The translations under genes were made by a program, and so were the position numbers. A DNA stretch of 64,000 bases from Streptomyces uncialis. Its GTDB lineage: Bacteria > Actinomycetota > Actinomycetes > Streptomycetales > Streptomycetaceae. The stretch lies in NCBI RefSeq assembly GCF_036250755.1, contig NZ_CP109583.1, forward strand, positions 186,001 to 250,000, read 5' to 3'. This document shows, in pieces, positions 33,172 through 42,089 of the stretch. The notes below the pieces were generated by a model. That model saw only the letters and a list, made by a program, of their open reading frames with translations, made no database searches and had not been told where the DNA came from. The stretch's first letter is position 1; the number at the start of each line of letters is the position of its first letter.

Positions 33172-34116
33172 ATGCTGCGACGAAGCACGGCGGTACGAAT
33201 ACGCCCCGAGCTGGACGACTACGAGCTGAGCCAGGCGCTCACCGACATCCGTGCCCCGCACCAGCTCCAGGGATTCGGCGCGGACCGTACCCGGCCCGCC
33301 TGGCAGCCGGTGGCCGATCTGCTGGACGCCACCGGCACGGACTGGGACCGCAGGACCCACCGGGTGTCCGTGCTGTCGCGGGTGCTGTCCCCCGCCGCGG
33401 TGGACCACTGGAGGAACTACGCGCCGGACAGCGTGGACGCGGTGGTGATGCGGGCGTGTGTGCAGGCGGTACGGGCGGCGCCGGGTTCCGTCAAGGAGGT
33501 CGGACAGGCGCAGACGAGCTGTGTACGGGCCGCGCACATCCATCCGGGGGACCCGGCGGCGCTGATCGCGCTGCTGGAGCTGATGCGCGAGCGCGGACTC
33601 CCGACCCGGCGGGCCTCCCCGATCTGGCGGGAGATCATCCGCCGTGACCCGGGCAACCGCGGCGCCCACCATGTGGTGCTGCGGTACCTCTCCCCCCGGG
33701 CGCACGGTTCGGTGAGCGATGTGACCACCTTCGCCTGGCACGCGGCGTCCCACGCGCCGCCGGGTTCCCCGCTGGCGCTGCTGCCGCTCGCGGCGCGCGC
33801 CGAGCATTTCGCCCACGCCCTCGACAGCGGCGGGACGAAGGCGCTGGGGGCGCACCGGATCTGGCACGAGAAGGCCGCCGCCAGTGAGCTGGACCTCGCG
33901 CTGCGGGGCTGGTTCCACACCGCGCCCGCGCCCCACGCGGCGGCCGTGTCGGACCTCAATATGCTGGCGTTCGCCCTGGTGAAGGCGCGGTGGCTGCCGG
34001 ACGCGGCCCGGGTCTTCCAGCGGTTGGGGCCGCATATGACGATGTTCCCGTGGGACACCATGGAGGACCCGGTGAAGTCGTTCACCTACTGGCGGCAGCG
34101 GACCGGCGCGGTCTGA
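33172..34116 (+). CDS. Hypothetical protein, probably alpha-helical repeat fold
   Basis: A 314-aa soluble protein I do not recognise. It is rich in Ala, Arg and His and appears all-helical, with segments such as DAVVMRACVQAVRAAPG, PAALIALLELMRERGL and LNMLAFALVKARWLPDAARVFQRLG that look like tetratricopeptide-type pairs. A recurring HH/WH pattern (GAHHVVLRYL, FAWHAASH, HRIWHEKAA) may bind metal or be structural. There is no signal peptide or membrane helix. The ATG at 33172 follows a weak GGA. The gene stands alone and ends at a hairpin. Confidence 0.7.
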   Translation: MLRRSTAVRIRPELDDYELSQALTDIRAPHQLQGFGADRTRPAWQPVADLLDATGTDWDRRTHRVSVLSRVLSPAAVDHWRNYAPDSVDAVVMRACVQAVRAAPGSVKEVGQAQTSCVRAAHIHPGDPAALIALLELMRERGLPTRRASPIWREIIRRDPGNRGAHHVVLRYLSPRAHGSVSDVTTFAWHAASHAPPGSPLALLPLAARAEHFAHALDSGGTKALGAHRIWHEKAAASELDLALRGWFHTAPAPHAAAVSDLNMLAFALVKARWLPDAARVFQRLGPHMTMFPWDTMEDPVKSFTYWRQRTGAV

Positions 34117-34137
34117 CCCCGGCCGCCGCCGCGCGGG

Positions 34138-34159
34138 CCGGTGCGGCGGGCCGCACCGG
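34138..34159. terminator. Bidirectional hairpin between convergent genes
   Basis: CCGGTGCGGC (34138-34147) and GCCGCACCGG (34150-34159) form a near-continuous palindrome between the hypothetical gene and the phosphotransferase. Confidence 0.6.
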
Positions 34160-34254
34160 GTGCCGCCACCGGTCCTGGCCGGCGCGAGCGTTCTCGCGCA
34201 CAGGCCGTCCGGGCGGGCGGGTCGCCGGGTCCGGGCCGGAGCTGTCGCGCGTCC

Positions 34255-35148
34255 TCACGCGACCTCCCCCTTCACCAGCAGGTCCAGTGTGCGCCGCCCC
34301 CGTGCGGTGACCTCGTCGTCGCCGTTCGGCGGACCCCAGGCGAGGGCGCCGACGGCGTCGAGCGCGGCGAAGCACCGCAGCGCGTGGCGCTCGGCGGGGC
34401 CGGGCCTGCGGCCGTAGCCGGTGAGGAAGGCGGAGCGCAGCGCGGGGCGGTCCGCCCAGGGGCCGGTGGCGAGCCGGACGAAGTCCTGGACGGCGGGCGC
34501 GAACCGGGACCGCTCGAAGTCGATCCAGACCGCGCGGCCCGCCGCCGACCACAGCAGATTGCCGGGCTGGGCGTCACCGTGCACGAAGGCGAGCGGCAGC
34601 GGGCCGCTGGTGGCGAGATCGGCCACGAGGGCGCGGAGCAGGGCGCGTTCGCGGGCCGTCACCAGTCCCCCACAGCTGTGCAGACTCCGTTCGAGCCGGT
34701 CGGGGGCGCCGTCCCGTTCGGCCTCGGCCTCCGCGCGGCGGGGCGGGGTCAGGTCACCGGCGGTGTGCAGTCGGGCGAGCAGCGCGCCCGACTGCCGGTA
34801 CGCCTCGCGTTCCTCGGTGGGCGGCAGCCGCAGATCGTCCATCGGGCGGCCGGGGACGGCGGTGAGGAGCAGCGCGAGGTGGTCGGCGCTGGAGTCCAGC
34901 AACTGGGGTGCGCCGCCGGGCGGGAGGGCGGGCAGGGCGTGCCGGTAGGCGAAGGTCTCCGCCCGGTAGGCGGTGGCGCCGCGGGCGGTCTTGAGGATGA
35001 AGCGGGTGGTGCGGTCGGGGCGGGCGAGTTCCCAGACGCGGCAGGCGGACGGCCCGGTCCCGGAGACGTCCCGGACGTGGTCGAAGGGTCCGATGACCCG
35101 GCGCGCCCAGGATTCGAGGGCGTAGGGGAGTTGATTCAGCAGCCGCAT
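34255..35148 (-). CDS. Aminoglycoside phosphotransferase-like kinase (APH family)
   Basis: A 297-aa protein of the APH/choline-kinase superfamily. The catalytic loop FVHGDAQPGNLLW (HGDxxxxN) lies near residue 193, and the metal-binding Asp is in VWIDFERSRFAP (IDFE) near residue 212. The ATP-anchoring Lys is in FILKTARGATAYRAE near residue 53. All kinase essentials are present. The ATG at 35148 is preferred to the GTG two codons upstream since GAGG is then correctly spaced. Such stand-alone APH genes are common in Streptomyces and usually phosphorylate metabolites. Antibiotic resistance should not be assumed. Confidence 0.85.
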   Translation of the reverse strand: MRLLNQLPYALESWARRVIGPFDHVRDVSGTGPSACRVWELARPDRTTRFILKTARGATAYRAETFAYRHALPALPPGGAPQLLDSSADHLALLLTAVPGRPMDDLRLPPTEEREAYRQSGALLARLHTAGDLTPPRRAEAEAERDGAPDRLERSLHSCGGLVTARERALLRALVADLATSGPLPLAFVHGDAQPGNLLWSAAGRAVWIDFERSRFAPAVQDFVRLATGPWADRPALRSAFLTGYGRRPGPAERHALRCFAALDAVGALAWGPPNGDDEVTARGRRTLDLLVKGEVA

Positions 35149-35510
35149 GCGCACCGCCTCGGGGACCGGCGTGGGGAACGCGCACGCGGACCTGACGGCG
35201 CGTCAACAGCGGATACTCCGTCCGGCCCGGGTACGGGCCGGTACTCGAACGCCGTGTGAAGACCCGAACGGGCGGGCACAGGATGCATGGTCTCTCCCTG
35301 ATCCAGAAGCGGTGGTTCCTGACGCAAGCACAACGCACCAGATCAAGAACGCGTCACGCTCACTTCCGGACGATTCTTCGGCCGAAAGCACGATCCGCGG
35401 GGCATCGTCCGCAGGGGCACTTGATGGGAGGGCCCGTGACGCGGCGTTCGATTCACCCTGGCGGGGGGGGCACCACTTCGGGGGATCGCGGTGCGTGATA
35501 TCCCTACGGG
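35149..35510. other. Divergent intergenic region with one hairpin
   Basis: A 362-bp gap between the divergent phosphotransferase and HAD genes, with lower GC than its flanks in places. It holds a perfect 8-bp-stem hairpin (35222-35229 with 35234-35241). No convincing gene or RNA was seen. Confidence 0.5.
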
Positions 35511-36260
35511 ATGAATGATGTTCCCGCGCGCCCCGGGGCGACCGGTCCCGCGCCAGGCCACGACAGCACCGGGACGGGCCCGTCCGCCGCACCCGCTCCG
35601 CGGTCCGTACCCGCCCCCCGTACGGGCCCGGCGCCTCCCTTCGACGCCGTGCTGTGCGACGTGGACGGGGTGATTCGGCACTACGACACCGATGGGGTGA
35701 CCCGGCTGGAGCGCGCCGTGGGACTGCCGGAGGGCACCACCGCGGCGGTCGCGTACGCCCCGCACAACGATCTGCCGCTGCTGCTGGGCCGGATCTCCCG
35801 GGAGCAGTGGGGGGAGTCGATCGCCCGGGAGCTGACCGGGCGGGTGGGGGCGCCGGACGCGGAGCGGCTGGCGCGGGAGTTCGTCCGGGCGGACTTCCAC
35901 GCGGACCCCGTGGTGGTGGATCTGCTGCGCCGGGTGCGGGAGCGCTGTCCGCTGGTCCTGGTCACCAACGCGACGGTGTGGCTGGACGCGGATCTGGCGC
36001 GGCTCGGGCTGACCGGTCTGGCCCATCAGGTGGTGAACAGCTCACTGGTCGGGGTCGCCAAGCCCGACCCGCGGATCTACGGGATCGCCGCCGAGCGGGC
36101 GGGAGCGGCGCCCGCGCGCTGTCTGTTCGTCGACGACCGGGAGGAGAACATCGAGGCGGCGGTCGCCCTCGGGATGACCGGGCATCTCTTCCGGGACGCC
36201 GCCGGTCTGCGGGCGGCGCTCGCCCCGGTGACCGGGGCCGGGCCGTCGTCCGTCCTCTGA
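35511..36260 (+). CDS. HAD-superfamily hydrolase
   Basis: A 249-aa haloacid-dehalogenase-like phosphatase. Motif I is LCDVDGVIRHY near residue 48, motif II LVTNATVWL, motif III VAKPDPRIYG (Lys) and motif IV CLFVDDREENIEAA, so the catalytic Asp nucleophile and partners are intact. A cap domain lies between motifs I and II. The first 42 residues are a Pro/Ala/Thr-rich low-complexity extension that could mean a later true start, but no good alternative precedes the domain. The substrate is unknown. Confidence 0.85.
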   Translation: MNDVPARPGATGPAPGHDSTGTGPSAAPAPRSVPAPRTGPAPPFDAVLCDVDGVIRHYDTDGVTRLERAVGLPEGTTAAVAYAPHNDLPLLLGRISREQWGESIARELTGRVGAPDAERLAREFVRADFHADPVVVDLLRRVRERCPLVLVTNATVWLDADLARLGLTGLAHQVVNSSLVGVAKPDPRIYGIAAERAGAAPARCLFVDDREENIEAAVALGMTGHLFRDAAGLRAALAPVTGAGPSSVL

Positions 36261-36353
36261 GGACCGCCGTGCCGCGGACACGTCCGGGACGGCGGGAGTC
36301 GTCCCGTCGCCCCGAACAGGGGTCGCCGCGCGTGGGGCGCGGCAACAGGTCCG

Positions 36354-37328
36354 CTACCGGACGGCCGACTGGGTCAGAGGCCCTTCGGCCGCCGCCGGGG
36401 GCGGCACGATCCGGGTTTCCACGGAGGCGAGTTCCGCGGCGGTGAGCTCCTCGCAGTAGGTCGCGAAGTGCGAGGTGAAGCCGCCGTCGACGGAGATGGT
36501 CGTACCGGTGATGTACCCGGCCTCGTCGGAGGCCAGGAAGGCGACCAGGTAGGCGATGTCCTCGGGGGTTCCGACCCGGGGGGTGAGGGTGTGCCGGGTC
36601 AGGCCGAGCTGCTGCTCGGGGGTGAGGTTGTCGCTGAGGGCCGGGGTGAGCACCACCCCGGGGGCGACACCGACCGCGCGGATGCCCTGTTTCCCGTACT
36701 GGGTGGCGATGCTGCGGGTCAGTCCGAGGATCGCCGCCTTGGAGGTGCCGTACATGGGCCTGACCAGTTCGGCCTGGATCCCGGCGGCGGAGCTGGTGTT
36801 GACGATGACACCGCCGCCGCGCGCCAGCATGTGCGGGATCGCGTGCTTGGCGGACAGGGTGTAGCCGAGGACGTTGACGCGCAGCACCCTGGCGAAGAGC
36901 TCGCCGTCGATCTCGGTGATGCTCCGGTCACGGGCGAGCACGTCCGGCGAGAGCAGGGCGGCGTTGTTGTGCAGGATGTCCAGTCCGCCGTAGGCGGTGA
37001 CGGCGGTGGCGGTCATCCGCTGGATCTGTTCCTCGTCGCTGACGTCGGCGGCGACGGACACGGCCTCAAGGCCGCGGGCGGCGAGGTCGGCGGCGACCTC
37101 CTTGGCCGCCTCCGCGTTGATGTCGGCGACGACGACGGCGGCCCCGCGCTCCGCGAGGACGATGGCGGTGGCCCGGCCGATACCGGAGCCGCCGCCGGTC
37201 ACCAGGGCGACCTTGTTCCTCAGGTTCCTCAGATCGTTCTGAGGCAGCTGATGCGGCGACGGGGACGGATTCGACGGACCGGGGTGGCTCGACGGGTTCA
37301 GCGTGTGCGGCAGTTCGGGATTCGACAT
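36354..37328 (-). CDS. Short-chain dehydrogenase/reductase with N-terminal extension
   Basis: A 324-aa SDR. After a Pro/Ser-rich, probably disordered N-terminus of about 38 residues (HTLNPSSHPGPSNPSPSP), the classical fold begins at NKVALVTGGGSGIGRA. Asp at the end of beta-2 (VVVADINAE) favours NAD. LHNNAALL, NTSSAAGI and MYGTSKAA supply the Asn-Ser-Tyr-Lys tetrad. The C-terminus ends 20 residues beyond the usual GGFT motif. The ATG at 37328 has AGGAAG close upstream. Paired CTTGTTCGA repeats 65-90 bp upstream suggest regulation. The substrate is unknown. Confidence 0.85.
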   Translation of the reverse strand: MSNPELPHTLNPSSHPGPSNPSPSPHQLPQNDLRNLRNKVALVTGGGSGIGRATAIVLAERGAAVVVADINAEAAKEVAADLAARGLEAVSVAADVSDEEQIQRMTATAVTAYGGLDILHNNAALLSPDVLARDRSITEIDGELFARVLRVNVLGYTLSAKHAIPHMLARGGGVIVNTSSAAGIQAELVRPMYGTSKAAILGLTRSIATQYGKQGIRAVGVAPGVVLTPALSDNLTPEQQLGLTRHTLTPRVGTPEDIAYLVAFLASDEAGYITGTTISVDGGFTSHFATYCEELTAAELASVETRIVPPPAAAEGPLTQSAVR

Positions 37329-37391
37329 GAGACTTCCTGGTCCGGCGCCGGTGGGGACGCTTGGTGAAGGTAGTGCACCTGGACCGATTTT

Positions 37392-37416
37392 CTTGTTCGA
37401 GACCGGACTTGTTCGA
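37392..37416 (-). promoter_or_regulatory. Direct repeat CTTGTTCGA x2 upstream of the SDR
   Basis: CTTGTTCGA occurs at 37392-37400 and 37408-37416, a 16-bp spacing, in an AT-richer patch just upstream of the leftward SDR. It is a plausible activator or repressor site; no regulator gene lies beside it. Confidence 0.4.
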
Positions 37417-37993
37417 CGCAATCGCGAGGATGGCTGGCATTGACCGCCGTTCGGGTGATGCCCGGTTTGCGGTGCCGAATCCCGGTCGGCGCAGCAACCC
37501 CTTGCCCTCCGGCCCGCGCGGCGGGCCGTGGCGGCCGGAAATCGGGGCGGCCGGAGCGTCGGGGGGCGGAGTCGGGCGTCACCCGTCCGTGTCTCTGTCA
37601 CATGGCGTGTGGTTGCCACCCTTTCGTGTCCGTGCCGCCCGAACGGGCACTCCCGGGTGGTCCGCCCGCCGTCGCGGGACCCGGTCGCCGCTCCAGGTGG
37701 GCGGGCGGGTGGCGCGTCCGGCCCCGCCCCTGGCGGCCGGGCGGCGGCGCCCGGCCCGGCGTCCCGGTCGCACACGGCCGTGAGTCCCTTTTGTTGCGCG
37801 GGTGTTGCAGCCTCATGGCCGGCACGGTGATGTGCTTTCCGGGGCGAAACCGACCTATTACGTTGCGTGGTGCCGGGCGCTCACGGGTATGTGTCCCCGC
37901 GTCCTCGTGGCCCGGCGCGGAGCCAACCGGTCCCGGGTGTTCCCGTGGCCCCTCCGGTCCGCCCGTTCGGCACCCTCGCGCAAAGGAACACAC
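37417..37993. other. Long divergent intergenic region before metY
   Basis: Almost 580 bp without a credible gene. An AT-richer patch with TATTAC at 37856-37861 may be the -10 of the metY promoter, which would give a leader of about 125 nt. I looked for SAM-riboswitch-like structure and did not see any. Confidence 0.4.
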
Positions 37994-39349
37994 ATGAGCC
38001 AGCCCATCGACGCCGTGGCCGCCGGCCACACCCCCGACGACGAGCCCGTACCCGCCTCGGGCTGGTCGTTCGAGACCCGGCAGATCCACGCGGGGGCGGA
38101 GCCCGACCCGACGACGGGGGCCCGGGCCGTCCCGATCTACCAGACGACCTCGTTCGTCTTCCGGGACACCCAGCACGCGGCGAACCTGTTCTCGCTCGCC
38201 GAGCCCGGGAACATCTACACCCGTATCCACAACCCGACGCAGGATGTCTTCGAGCAGCGGGTCGCCGCGCTGGAGGGCGGTGTCGCGGCGGTGGCGCTGG
38301 CCTCGGGCCAGGCGGCGGAGACGCTGGCGATCCTGACGCTGGCGCGCGCGGGCGACCACATCGTGTCCAGTACGTCCTTGTACGGCGGCACGTACAACCT
38401 GTTCCGTCACACGCTGCCGAAGTTCGGCATCGAGGTGTCGTTCGTGGACGACCCCGACGACCTGGACGCGTGGCGGGCGGCGGTCCGGCCGAACACGAAG
38501 GCGCTGTTCGCCGAGACGCTGGGCAATCCGCGGGGCAATGTGCTGGACGTACGCGGGGTCGCCGACGCCGCGCACGCGGCGGGGGTCCCCCTCATCGTCG
38601 ACAACACCGTGCCGACGCCGTATCTGCTGCGTCCCATCGAGCACGGCGCGGACATCGTGGTGCACTCGGCGACGAAGTTCCTCGGCGGGCACGGCACGAC
38701 CATCGCGGGTGTCGTGGTGGACGGCGGCACCTTCGACTTCGGCGCCCACCCGGAGCGCTTCCCGGACTTCTCCGAGCCCGACCCGAGCTATCACGGGCTG
38801 CGGTACTGGCCGGACCTCGGGCCCAGCGCCTTCGCGGTGAAGCTGCGGGTGCAGCTGCTGCGGGACATCGGCCCCGCGATCGCCCCGCACTCGGCGTTCC
38901 TGCTGCTCCAGGGCGTGGAGACGCTGAGCCTGCGGATCGAGCGGCATTCCTCGAACGCGCTGGCCCTCGCCCAGTGGCTCGAAGCGCGCGACGAGGTCGC
39001 CGCGGTGCACTACCCGGGTCTGGAGTCCAACCGCTGGTACGAGGCGGGCCGGCGGTATCTGCCGCGGGGTTCGGGCGCCGTGCTGGCGTTCGAGCTGCGC
39101 GACGGGGTGGAGGCGGGCAAGCGCTTCGTGGACGCCGTGTCGCTGTTCAGCCATCTCGCGAACATCGGTGATGTGCGGTCGCTGATCATCCATCCCGCGT
39201 CGACCACCCACAGCCAGCTCGGACCCGACGAGCTGGCCGCGACGGGTACCTCCCCGGGCCTGGTGCGGCTGTCGGTGGGCATCGAGCACATCGACGACCT
39301 CAAGGCGGATCTGGAGGCCGGGTTCCGCGCGGCGAAGGAAGCCTCCTGA
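37994..39349 (+). CDS. metY: O-acetylhomoserine sulfhydrylase (bifunctional OAH/OAS aminocarboxypropyltransferase)
   Basis: A 451-aa PLP enzyme of the Cys/Met metabolism family that makes homocysteine from O-acetylhomoserine and sulfide. Recognisable parts are TRQIHAGAEPDPTTGARAVP, YQTTSFVFRD, YTRIHNPTQDVFEQRVAALEGG, the Tyr-stacking SSTSLYGGTYNLF, and the Schiff-base Lys in VVHSATKFLGGHGT near residue 222. IHPASTTHSQL lies near the C-terminus. The ATG at 37994 follows AAAGGAA. The metX gene lies 29 bp downstream, so the operon gives the direct-sulfhydrylation route to methionine. Confidence 0.94.
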   Translation: MSQPIDAVAAGHTPDDEPVPASGWSFETRQIHAGAEPDPTTGARAVPIYQTTSFVFRDTQHAANLFSLAEPGNIYTRIHNPTQDVFEQRVAALEGGVAAVALASGQAAETLAILTLARAGDHIVSSTSLYGGTYNLFRHTLPKFGIEVSFVDDPDDLDAWRAAVRPNTKALFAETLGNPRGNVLDVRGVADAAHAAGVPLIVDNTVPTPYLLRPIEHGADIVVHSATKFLGGHGTTIAGVVVDGGTFDFGAHPERFPDFSEPDPSYHGLRYWPDLGPSAFAVKLRVQLLRDIGPAIAPHSAFLLLQGVETLSLRIERHSSNALALAQWLEARDEVAAVHYPGLESNRWYEAGRRYLPRGSGAVLAFELRDGVEAGKRFVDAVSLFSHLANIGDVRSLIIHPASTTHSQLGPDELAATGTSPGLVRLSVGIEHIDDLKADLEAGFRAAKEAS

Positions 39350-39378
39350 AGCCTGGGACGCCCCGCTCCACGGCAGCC

Positions 39379-40518
39379 GTGCCCACCGCTCCCCCGCCGC
39401 CGGCCTCCGGTGCCTGGCGTGAGGGGGACCCGGCGGGCCACCGCCGCTGGGTGTCCCTGCCCGCGCCTCTGCCACTGGAGGCGGGCGGCGAACTGCCCGG
39501 GATACGCCTCGCGTACGAGACCTGGGGCCGCCCGGCCCCCGACGGCTCCAACGCCGTACTGGTGCTGCACGCGCTGACCGGCGACAGCCATGTCAGCGGC
39601 GCGGCCGGACCCGGTCATCCGACAGCCGGATGGTGGGACGCGCTGATCGGGCCCGGCCGCGCCCTGGACACCGACCGGTGGTTCGTCGTGGCGCCGAACG
39701 TGCTGGGCGGCTGCCAGGGCAGTACCGGCCCGTCGTCGCTCCGCGGCGACGGCACCCGCTGGGGCGGCGGCTTCCCGTTCCTGACCCAGCGGGACCAGGT
39801 GGCGGCGGAGGCGGCGCTCGCGGACGCGCTGGGCATCGGCCGCTGGGCGCTGGTCCTCGGCGGTTCGATGGGCGGGATGCGGGCGCTGGAGTGGGCGGTG
39901 ACGCATCCGGGACGGGTCGGGGCGCTGCTGCTGCTGGCGTGCCCGGCGGCGTCGGGCGCCGAGCAGATCGCCTGGTCCCATGTGCAGCTCCACGCGATCC
40001 GTTCGGACGCCCACTGGCGCGGCGGCGACTACCACGAGGCCCCGGACGGCGAGGGTCCGCACCGGGGCCTCGGGCTGGCCCGCCGGCTGGCCCATGTGAC
40101 GTACCGCTCCGGGGCGGAGCTCCAGGAGCGGTTCGGACGCGCCCCGCAGGGCGCCGAGCAGCCGTGGCGGGGCGGGCGCTACCAGGTGGAGTCGTATCTC
40201 GACCACCACGCGGCGAAGCTGGTGCGGCGTTTCGACGCGGGCAGCTACGTCACGCTGACGGAGGCGATGAACAGTCATGACGTGGGCCGGGGCCGCGGGG
40301 GCACGGCGCACGCGCTGCGCCGGGTGACCGCGCCCGCCCTGGTCGCCGCCGTGGACTCGGACCGGCTCTACCCGCCCGCGCAGCAGCGGGAGCTGGCGGC
40401 CGGTATGCCGCACGCGGACGGTCTGCGGATCGTGGAGTCCCCGTACGGTCACGACGGGTTCCTCATCGAGACGGGGCAAGTGGGCGCGCTGGTAAGGGAG
40501 CTGGTGGGCGCCCGGTAG
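39379..40518 (+). CDS. metX: Homoserine O-acetyltransferase
   Basis: A 379-aa alpha/beta-hydrolase that acetylates homoserine with acetyl-CoA, supplying the MetY substrate. The nucleophile elbow is GGSMGGMRALEW near residue 162, the Asp is in VAAVDSDRLYPP and the His in YGHDGFLIE near the C-terminus. NVLGGCQGSTGPSS and YLDHHAAKLVRRFDAGSYVTLTEAMNSHDVG are family-specific. The GTG at 39379 is used for lack of a better start. It lies 29 bp after metY and ends in front of a double hairpin. Confidence 0.93.
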   Translation: MPTAPPPPASGAWREGDPAGHRRWVSLPAPLPLEAGGELPGIRLAYETWGRPAPDGSNAVLVLHALTGDSHVSGAAGPGHPTAGWWDALIGPGRALDTDRWFVVAPNVLGGCQGSTGPSSLRGDGTRWGGGFPFLTQRDQVAAEAALADALGIGRWALVLGGSMGGMRALEWAVTHPGRVGALLLLACPAASGAEQIAWSHVQLHAIRSDAHWRGGDYHEAPDGEGPHRGLGLARRLAHVTYRSGAELQERFGRAPQGAEQPWRGGRYQVESYLDHHAAKLVRRFDAGSYVTLTEAMNSHDVGRGRGGTAHALRRVTAPALVAAVDSDRLYPPAQQRELAAGMPHADGLRIVESPYGHDGFLIETGQVGALVRELVGAR

Positions 40519-40575
40519 CGCGAACGTATGTCGGTCCGTGCTCGTGGGCGGGCCGGGCGCCACGCCCGGTGGTGT

Positions 40576-40647
40576 CCGGTGCCGGGGCGCGGCCCGGCAC
40601 CGGGTGGGGCATGGGCACCGGGCGGGGCGCGCCCGGTGCCCATGCCC
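40576..40647. terminator. Double hairpin between convergent genes
   Basis: Two perfect stem-loops lie in tandem: an 11-bp stem (40576-40586 with 40593-40603) and an 18-bp stem (40607-40624 with 40630-40647). They separate metX from the convergent saccharopine-dehydrogenase-like gene. Confidence 0.85.
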
Positions 40648-40690
40648 GTGACCGTGGCCCCGGGCCCGGCGGCCGGCCCGCGCGAGGCTG

Positions 40691-41911
40691 TCACTGCTCG
40701 CGCAGCCCCCACGGGGAGCCGTACTCGGTGAGCAGATCGAGGAACGGGCGCGGGGGCAGTGCCTCGGGGCCGAGGACACCGGCCCCGGACCAGGCACCGG
40801 AGGCGAGGAGTTCCAGCGCCACGACCGGGTTCACCGCGGTCTGCCAGACCACCGCCTGGGAGCCGTACTCCCGCATCGACCATTCGTTGTCGACCACGTG
40901 GTACAGGTACACCTCCCGGGGCCGGCCGTCCTTGGTGCCCTTGACCCAGGTGCCCGCGCAGGTCTTGCCGCGCATCCGGTCGCCGAGGGTCGCGGGGTCG
41001 GGGAGGCAGGCGGCGACGACATCGCGCGGTGACACCCGCGCGGTGGTCCCGTCACCGGCCGCGACCCGGACCGGCTCGGTGCGGTCGAGGCCCAGCAGAT
41101 GGAGGGTGCGCAGGGTGTCGATGAACTCCGCGCCGAGGCCGTACTTGAAGGTGACCCGGCGGGCGTCCACCCAGCGGGGCATCAGCAGCACCTCCTCGTG
41201 CTCGACGTTCACGCACTCCACCGGGCCTATGCCCTCGGGGAAGTCGAAGACCTCGGGTTCGCTGAAGGGGGCCGTGGTGAACCAGCCGCGCTCCTTCTCG
41301 TAGACGACGGGCGGGTTCAGACACTCCTCGATGGTGGTCCAGATGTTGAACGAGGGCGCGAAGTCGTAGCCGTCCACGGTGAGGTCGGCTCCGTCGCGGA
41401 CGCCGATCTCCTCGATGCTGTCGAAGAGTTCGTCGGCGGCGTACCGGGCGAAGACGTCCGAGAGGCCCGGTTCGACGCCCATCCCGACCAGGGCGGTCCG
41501 TCCGGCGGCCGTCCATTCACCGGCCCGCGCGAACTGGGCGTCGCCGAGCTTGACCCCGCACTCCTCGTAGGGGCGTTCGGGGTGCGGTCGGGACAGCGAC
41601 ATCGCCATGTCCAGGTAGTCGCTCCCGGCGGCGAGGGCCGCGTCGAACAGCGGCATCACGAAGCGGGGGTCGGTGGCGTTCACCAGGACGTCGCAGCGCT
41701 CCCGGCGGAGCAGTTCCGTGACGGCGTCCGCGTCGTTCGCGTCGACCTGGGCGGCGGCGAAGCGCGGATCGGGGGCGACGGCCGCGACGGCGGCCTCGGC
41801 CCGGGCGGGGTCGTGGTCGGCGACGACCATCCGGTCGAAGAAGGGGCGGCGGGCGGCGATCCGGGCGAGGGCGCTGCCGACGCCTCCGGCTCCGACGAGC
41901 AGTACACGCAT
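40691..41911 (-). CDS. Saccharopine dehydrogenase-family protein
   Basis: A 406-aa two-domain oxidoreductase. The Rossmann motif MRVLLVGAGGVGSALARIA begins at residue 1. VNATDPRFVMPLFDAALAAGSDYLDMA is the cofactor/substrate signature of the family, and a C-terminal alpha/beta domain follows (FKYGLGAEFIDTLRTL). Relatives act as saccharopine or carboxynorspermidine dehydrogenases, joining or splitting an amino acid and a keto acid or aldehyde. A polyamine- or lysine-related role is possible. The ATG at 41911 gives the canonical N-terminus. It is divergent from a TetR gene. Confidence 0.87.
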   Translation of the reverse strand: MRVLLVGAGGVGSALARIAARRPFFDRMVVADHDPARAEAAVAAVAPDPRFAAAQVDANDADAVTELLRRERCDVLVNATDPRFVMPLFDAALAAGSDYLDMAMSLSRPHPERPYEECGVKLGDAQFARAGEWTAAGRTALVGMGVEPGLSDVFARYAADELFDSIEEIGVRDGADLTVDGYDFAPSFNIWTTIEECLNPPVVYEKERGWFTTAPFSEPEVFDFPEGIGPVECVNVEHEEVLLMPRWVDARRVTFKYGLGAEFIDTLRTLHLLGLDRTEPVRVAAGDGTTARVSPRDVVAACLPDPATLGDRMRGKTCAGTWVKGTKDGRPREVYLYHVVDNEWSMREYGSQAVVWQTAVNPVVALELLASGAWSGAGVLGPEALPPRPFLDLLTEYGSPWGLREQ

Positions 41912-42009
41912 GGCGGGACTCCGTTGCTGGGCGGGGTGGGCGCACGGCGGACGTCCGGACGTCTCCGGGGCACCGTGCCGCTGCCGTACGGGCGGGGCGG
42001 GACGGTCCG

Positions 42010-42039
42010 ATCCAACGAGACCGCCCCTGTTCACGTCAA
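42010..42039 (-). promoter_or_regulatory. Sigma-70-like promoter for the saccharopine-dehydrogenase-like gene
   Basis: On the minus strand TTGACG (42039-42034) and TTGGAT (42015-42010) are 18 bp apart, about 100 bp before the start codon and within the gap shared with the TetR gene. Confidence 0.5.
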
Positions 42040-42089
42040 TGGTGTTGGCATAAGCTCGGGGCCCGGGCCGGACGGCGGAGGGCGGGACG

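Noticed and set aside
34255..35148. Aminoglycoside resistance gene
   Set aside because: The kinase motifs are general to the APH superfamily; nothing nearby suggests resistance or an antibiotic cluster.
37775..37993. SAM or other riboswitch before metY
   Set aside because: I could not build the conserved helices of any SAM-riboswitch class by eye; only a promoter-like patch is seen.
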